From Chara braunii (lineage: Eukaryota > Streptophyta > Charophyceae > Charales > Characeae): a DNA stretch of 33,135 nt. The stretch spans positions 340,300 through 373,434 of the forward strand of contig BFEA01000582.1 in the NCBI GenBank assembly GCA_003427395.1, written 5' to 3'. Made by a program: the position numbers and the translations under genes. Position 1 is the stretch's first letter; each line of letters starts with the position of its first letter. Under the pieces are notes generated by a model, which was given only the letters and a program-made list of their open reading frames with translations, was not told where the DNA came from and ran no database searches. This document shows, piece by piece, positions 29,356 through 33,135 of this stretch.

Positions 29356-31029
29356 CCCCTGATACGAAAGTTACGACCGCTTTCTCCCTCATAAACTCTC
29401 GCATCTCCAAACCACTTCTCTATACCTACGTTGTTCTAAGTACTACGCTGTCTCATTATCCCTCCCAAACTCCACCCATCCTCTACGTCACTTGGACACC
29501 TTGATATGAAAGCTATGGTCGATTTCTCTCTCATAAACTCCCTCCTCTACAAACCACTTCTCTATACGGTTGCTCACTTACCCGCTCTAATCGAAAAATA
29601 TACTCACTTTTTAAATTCCGACCCAACCGCTAGCAAACCACAATCAGTTTCAGAAGCAACCCCTAGAATGTCTCTTCTTCGCTACTTGAATCTCTCAACC
29701 TTATCAGAAATTTGTCACCCTGTAGATTTATCTTCGTGTACCCCAGCCGAACCGTTATGTTGCTTTGATTAACCACTTTTCTATACATTTGCTCACTTCC
29801 CCGCTCTAATCGTAAAATATAGTACTCATTTTTCAAATCCCGACCCAACCGCTAGTAAACCACAATCAGCTTTAGAAACAACCCCTAGAATGTTTCTTCT
29901 TCGCTACTTAAATCTCTCAACCTTATCAGAAATCTGCCACCCTGTAGATCTATCTTCTTGCAACAGAAAAATTCCCACGAGAAATGAAAGTTAAAAAAAC
30001 ATTCAATGAAAAAAAACTCTTCATATTTATAAATTATCATTCCAATGTTATAAAATTTTCAGTTTTATTTGATAAGATTCCGTCTAAATATGAGTTTTCC
30101 CTTCCAACTGCATCAATTTGTTCAAGATGGAATGAAAGTCTGGACGAGTTTATGAAATATTTTAATTAAACGTTCATTCTAATACAACAAATATCTTCTA
30201 ATTTAGATTGGATCAACATATCTATGATAGAAAATCCTTACTTAGAAGAACAGTCCAGTTAAAATATTTCATGAAATCATTCAAACTTTCATTCTATCTC
30301 TAGCATACAGTTCAAATAAGAAAGGGTACCCCATTCTTGGAATTAAAGTTTTCAAGTAAGACGGAAAATTCTAAAATTGGAATGACATTTTTAAGATGGA
30401 ATAAAAAAATAAAATTTAGAATGTAATTTCGCTATACAACGATTAGTTGATTCTGGAAAATTTTTCTTTTGTGTAGCCGAACCGCTATGTTGCTTTGATT
30501 ACTTAGTAAACCACAATGAGCTTCATAAGCAACCCCTAGAATGTCTCTTCTTCGTTACTTGAATCTCTCAACCTTATCATAAATTTGCCACCATGTAGAT
30601 TTATCTTCGTGTATCAAAGCAACATAGCGGTTTGGTTGGGGTACACGAAGATAGATCTACAAGGTGGCAAATTTCTGATAAGGTTGACAGATTCAAGTAA
30701 CGAAGAAGAGACATTCTAGGGGTTGCTTTTGAAACTGATTGTGGTTTAGTAGGTTTACGAGTCGAGATTTAAAAAGTGAGTATATTTTTCGATTAGAGCG
30801 AGGAAGTGAGCAACCGTATAGAGAAGTGGTTTGGAGAGGCGGAAGTTTATGAGGGAGAAATCGACCATAGCTTTCATATTAAGGTGTCCAAGTGGACGTA
30901 GAGGATGGATGAAGTTTGAGAGAGATAATGAGACAGGGTAGTACTTAGAACAATGTAGGTATAAAGAAGTGGTTTGGAGATACGAGAGTTTATGAGGGAG
31001 AAAGCGGTCGTAGCTTTCGTATCAAGGGT
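29356..31029. repeat. Long inverted-repeat (foldback) element, ~415-bp arms, ~840-bp spacer
   Basis: The left arm (29356-29771) and the reverse complement of the right arm (30612-31029) are collinear, starting GATACGAAAG-TACGACCGC and ending near ATGTTGCTTTGAT. By eye they match at roughly 90% or better. The spacer contains another direct copy of the inner half (29773-29960), a partial copy (30476-30610) lying back to back with the right arm, and an AT-rich core. No transposase-like frame is visible. The left end abuts the integrase remnant. Confidence 0.92.
30128..30295. repeat. Nested inverted repeat in the foldback core
   Basis: GGAATGAAAGTCTGGACGAG followed by TTTATGAAATATTTTAA (30128-30163) matches the reverse complement of 30254-30295 with a few differences. 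It sits at the centre of the larger foldback, giving a palindrome within a palindrome. Confidence 0.8.
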
Positions 31030-32290
31030 GTACAAGCAGGAATAAAGGATGGATGATTAATCCCCTTGTAGTGCAATATCCGCCCCTCCTCGCATCCCTG
31101 CCAACTCTCCTAAAGATACAAGAACGCTCTGACATCCCGATATGTTTGTGCTTCCCGCCATCCCTTCTATATGTTCATTTAATTCCTAAATATAAACAAT
31201 CTCAACTTTGTCCATTGCAGCGGTCGTGCCAATGTCTCCAGCACCCCTTTTTGTAAAGCATACTTGCGATAAACCTTCCCAAATGCTTCCATCTTGCTAC
31301 TCTAACATGGATCCTCCCCCTGGTTTCTTCCCAACAAACGAAAGTTGCTTCTTAGGCAATTCACTACTACATTTGCATCGATATTCACTACTGCACCTGT
31401 AGTTGACAGAGATCCTACAAGAACCCCTTCGGCATCGGAAGTTTGGCATCACCCTTCTACCTCAACAAAGCACTGACTGCTAATGAAAAACAATATATCC
31501 TGGCCAGTGCAAGTCATACAACTTCACTCGATTCCTCTCCAACCATTTAATTGAAGAAGAATTTTCTTCATTCCACATCTCCATTGTTGTCAAACATCAT
31601 TTTTTTCGATTGAAGTGTTGCTCCATTTAAACCCTGCCTCATAACTTCCTTCAATCTTCGACAACGCTCGCTTTCTTCTCCAGTTGCCATCGCTCATTCA
31701 CTCGTTCCTCCATTCCTTGCAAAATAAGAAAGTTACTTGTGGGACGATGGAGAAAGATGGGTTGGTCTAGGAGGTGTGGGGACCTACGACTCACCTTTTC
31801 GACTCACTTCTCTGCGATCTGACATCATCCATGACTTGTTATTTTCCTATTTTATGTGGATCAGACCTGTGCAGCAATACGCATACTCCAACTCTTGTGG
31901 TTGGACCTTGCTCTCGGGCGGATATACAGATCTAATAGGTCTTCTTGCAAATCCTAAATTATTAATATATTGCAACGAGACTATCAAGAGTAAGTCTGGT
32001 AACATGACTTCTAGGAAGGCGCAAAGCGCTACTTGTTCATTTGTTTTGGTTTGGGGTGCGGTTTAATCTACAATTGATTCTATAAATTTTTTCTCGGAAA
32101 TTGAGACCCTGTCTAATCATCCAATTTTGTTTTGTTCATGAATGCTAGGTTAATTCAAATTTTGTCACTTTCTAGTACCCATCTGCGCCGCCTTTCGGGG
32201 TTTCCTTAGGGACCGATTCACTCTGCGTAGATTGACTGAACGCAAAAAACCTTGAACTTTCGACAATCATGTTTTTCACTTGATTTTTAT
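31030..32290. other. No supported gene
   Basis: Frames of 60-110 codons on the plus strand (31053-31402, 31737-32066) have no recognisable domain. An acceptor-like CCATTGCAG lies near 31220. From about 32080 the base composition becomes like the nad5 fragment that follows, so the organellar insertion may start before 32290. Confidence 0.4.
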
Positions 32291-32364
32291 TACTCATGTC
32301 AGCATTCTCACTTCTGATATCTCCGGATGTTTTCACAAACAGCCGTCTTCAACTTACAGAACGT

Positions 32365-32481
32365 CGACTTCAAGCAAATAATGCAGCTATTAAAGCAATG
32401 TTTGTGAATCGAGTACGTGATTTTGGATTAGCTCTAGGTATGATGGGTTGTTTTGCTATTTTTCAAATAGTATACATTTTA
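32365..32481 (+). pseudogene. nad5: Mitochondrial nad5 fragment in nuclear DNA (NUMT)
   Basis: Nad5 is a membrane subunit of respiratory complex I, encoded in plant and algal mitochondria. The frame reads [12 protein letters not shown], then [22 protein letters not shown], the well-conserved segment before the main proton-channel helices, where plant proteins have V-N-R-V-G-D-F-G-L-A-L-G. Gly is changed to Arg in this block. The frame closes at TGA 32482-32484, where the intact protein (about 670 residues) would continue. The preceding codons from 32296 do not align well with nad5. It is a short, decayed copy; a small mitochondrial contig misjoined to this scaffold is less likely. Confidence 0.75.
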
Positions 32482-32647
32482 TGAGTTATCAGAAGGCTCT
32501 GCTATCAGAGTTCTTGAAACAACATGAATTAAATAGTATTAGTTTTCGTTCAAGTACGCAATTGATTGGAGAGTCATGTGTAAGTGATATGATTACACGT
32601 CGCGCACCGACCTTACTGGGACGACTCCGGTCACTTCGAATGGTTTG

Positions 32648-33040
32648 TCACTTCGAATGGTTATCGGTGGTTTGGTCGTAAACATCACATGAGACTTTCA
32701 GTTGGGACTCGCCTGATCTGGACTTCCCCTCCCCAATGACTATCAGCCCTTCATCTTGACTATCAATGACAGGCATGCATCTCATGACCAGTCCATCCAA
32801 TACGACCCAAGCATCTACAGTACACAACTCGCCCAACCGAAAGATAGGCAGCCTCGACATTTGGAATCTCAATGGGACGAGATACTTACCCAGGATGGAG
32901 TACCGCATTGCTGGTTCAGTCTCATTGCTTTGACCCGCAACGGTGTAAGTAGCAGGTGCCTTGCCAGCCACCACAGCTTGCAAACTCTCACACATCATAC
33001 TCTCCGGAGCCCGAGCGGACGCAGCAGTTATCGCATATGC
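32648..33040 (-). CDS. Unassigned open segment with splice-donor consensus sites
   Basis: On the minus strand a frame is open from about 33040 to 32648. It includes [20 protein letters not shown] and [15 protein letters not shown], then reaches a donor consensus, CCTGG|GTAAGT, near 32890. A second one, CACG|GTAAGT, lies near 33048. Past the first donor the frame stays open and includes [20 protein letters not shown] and [14 protein letters not shown]. The latter weakly recalls a retropepsin flap and active-site strand but lacks the D-S/T-G motif. I cannot name a product. Confidence 0.3.
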   Translation of the reverse strand, partial: AYAITAASARAPESMMCESLQAVVAGKAPATYTVAGQSNETEPAMRYSILGKYLVPLRFQMSRLPIFRLGELCTVDAWVVLDGLVMRCMPVIDSQDEGLIVIGEGKSRSGESQLKVSCDVYDQTTDNHSK

Positions 33041-33090
33041 GAATTGACTTACCGTGAGGGCACGGGTGCGCAGCCCGTAGTTTGTTTGTT

Positions 33091-33097
33091 GATGTTG

Positions 33098-33135
<38 letters not shown>
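33091..33135. repeat. (TG)n microsatellite at the window end
   Basis: A TG run of about 20 copies continuing to the last base of the window. Confidence 0.97.

Noticed and set aside
32482-32681. Second mitochondrial gene after the nad5 fragment
   Set aside because: The peptide (including [16 protein letters not shown]) looks plausible but I cannot match it to any known organellar protein.

Overview
This is a nuclear eukaryotic window, not a prokaryotic one. It is packed with microsatellites and poly(A/T) tracts and has intron-like consensus sites. It carries a decayed Ty3/gypsy retrotransposon primed by an initiator-tRNA-Met-type binding site, a mitochondrial nad5 fragment, a divergent histone H3 exon and one 830-base assembly gap. 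Together these suit a streptophyte; a charophyte alga such as Chara is my best guess, but that is inference. The many single N bases and the gap show a draft assembly.

Layout. 1-4700 has no convincing gene: hairpin clusters, a 164-bp foldback, SINE-like pieces with poly(T) and simple repeats. 4785-9094 is the 5' part of a gypsy element: primer binding site, gag with a CCHC knuckle, protease, reverse transcriptase and RNase H, broken by stops and frameshifts and with catalytic Asp-to-Asn changes. 9440-13860 is non-coding: a hairpin module, SINE-like tail, a compound (TGAT)/(CCT)/(ATCA) element with a palindromic junction, and a 168-bp tandem repeat. 14032-16519 is the gene-like part, all on the minus strand: fragments of an unrecognised acidic/coiled-coil gene and a complete histone-fold exon of a divergent H3 with centromeric-H3 features. 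The exon is preceded by an intron-like tract containing (GATA)n, the gap and (GA)n.

17600-20200 is repeat-rich, with two diverged ~0.8-kb tandem units. 20700-22640 has hairpins, a tRNA-like 3' half and a tandem ~0.85-kb pair. 22780-24240 is a second, mirror-symmetric CCT/GGA element. 24603-25509 is a striking run of adjacent stem-loops. 28130-29340 is a gypsy integrase remnant with four in-frame stops, abutting a ~1.7-kb inverted-repeat element (29356-31029). The nad5-like fragment lies at 32365-32481 and an unassigned minus-strand open segment at 32648-33040.

Few genes here can work together. The gypsy fragments cannot encode a working element as they stand. The H3-like exon is the only strongly supported cellular gene. 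The most unusual feature is the abundance of inverted-repeat structures at every scale, from 16-bp perfect palindromes to 1.7-kb foldbacks.
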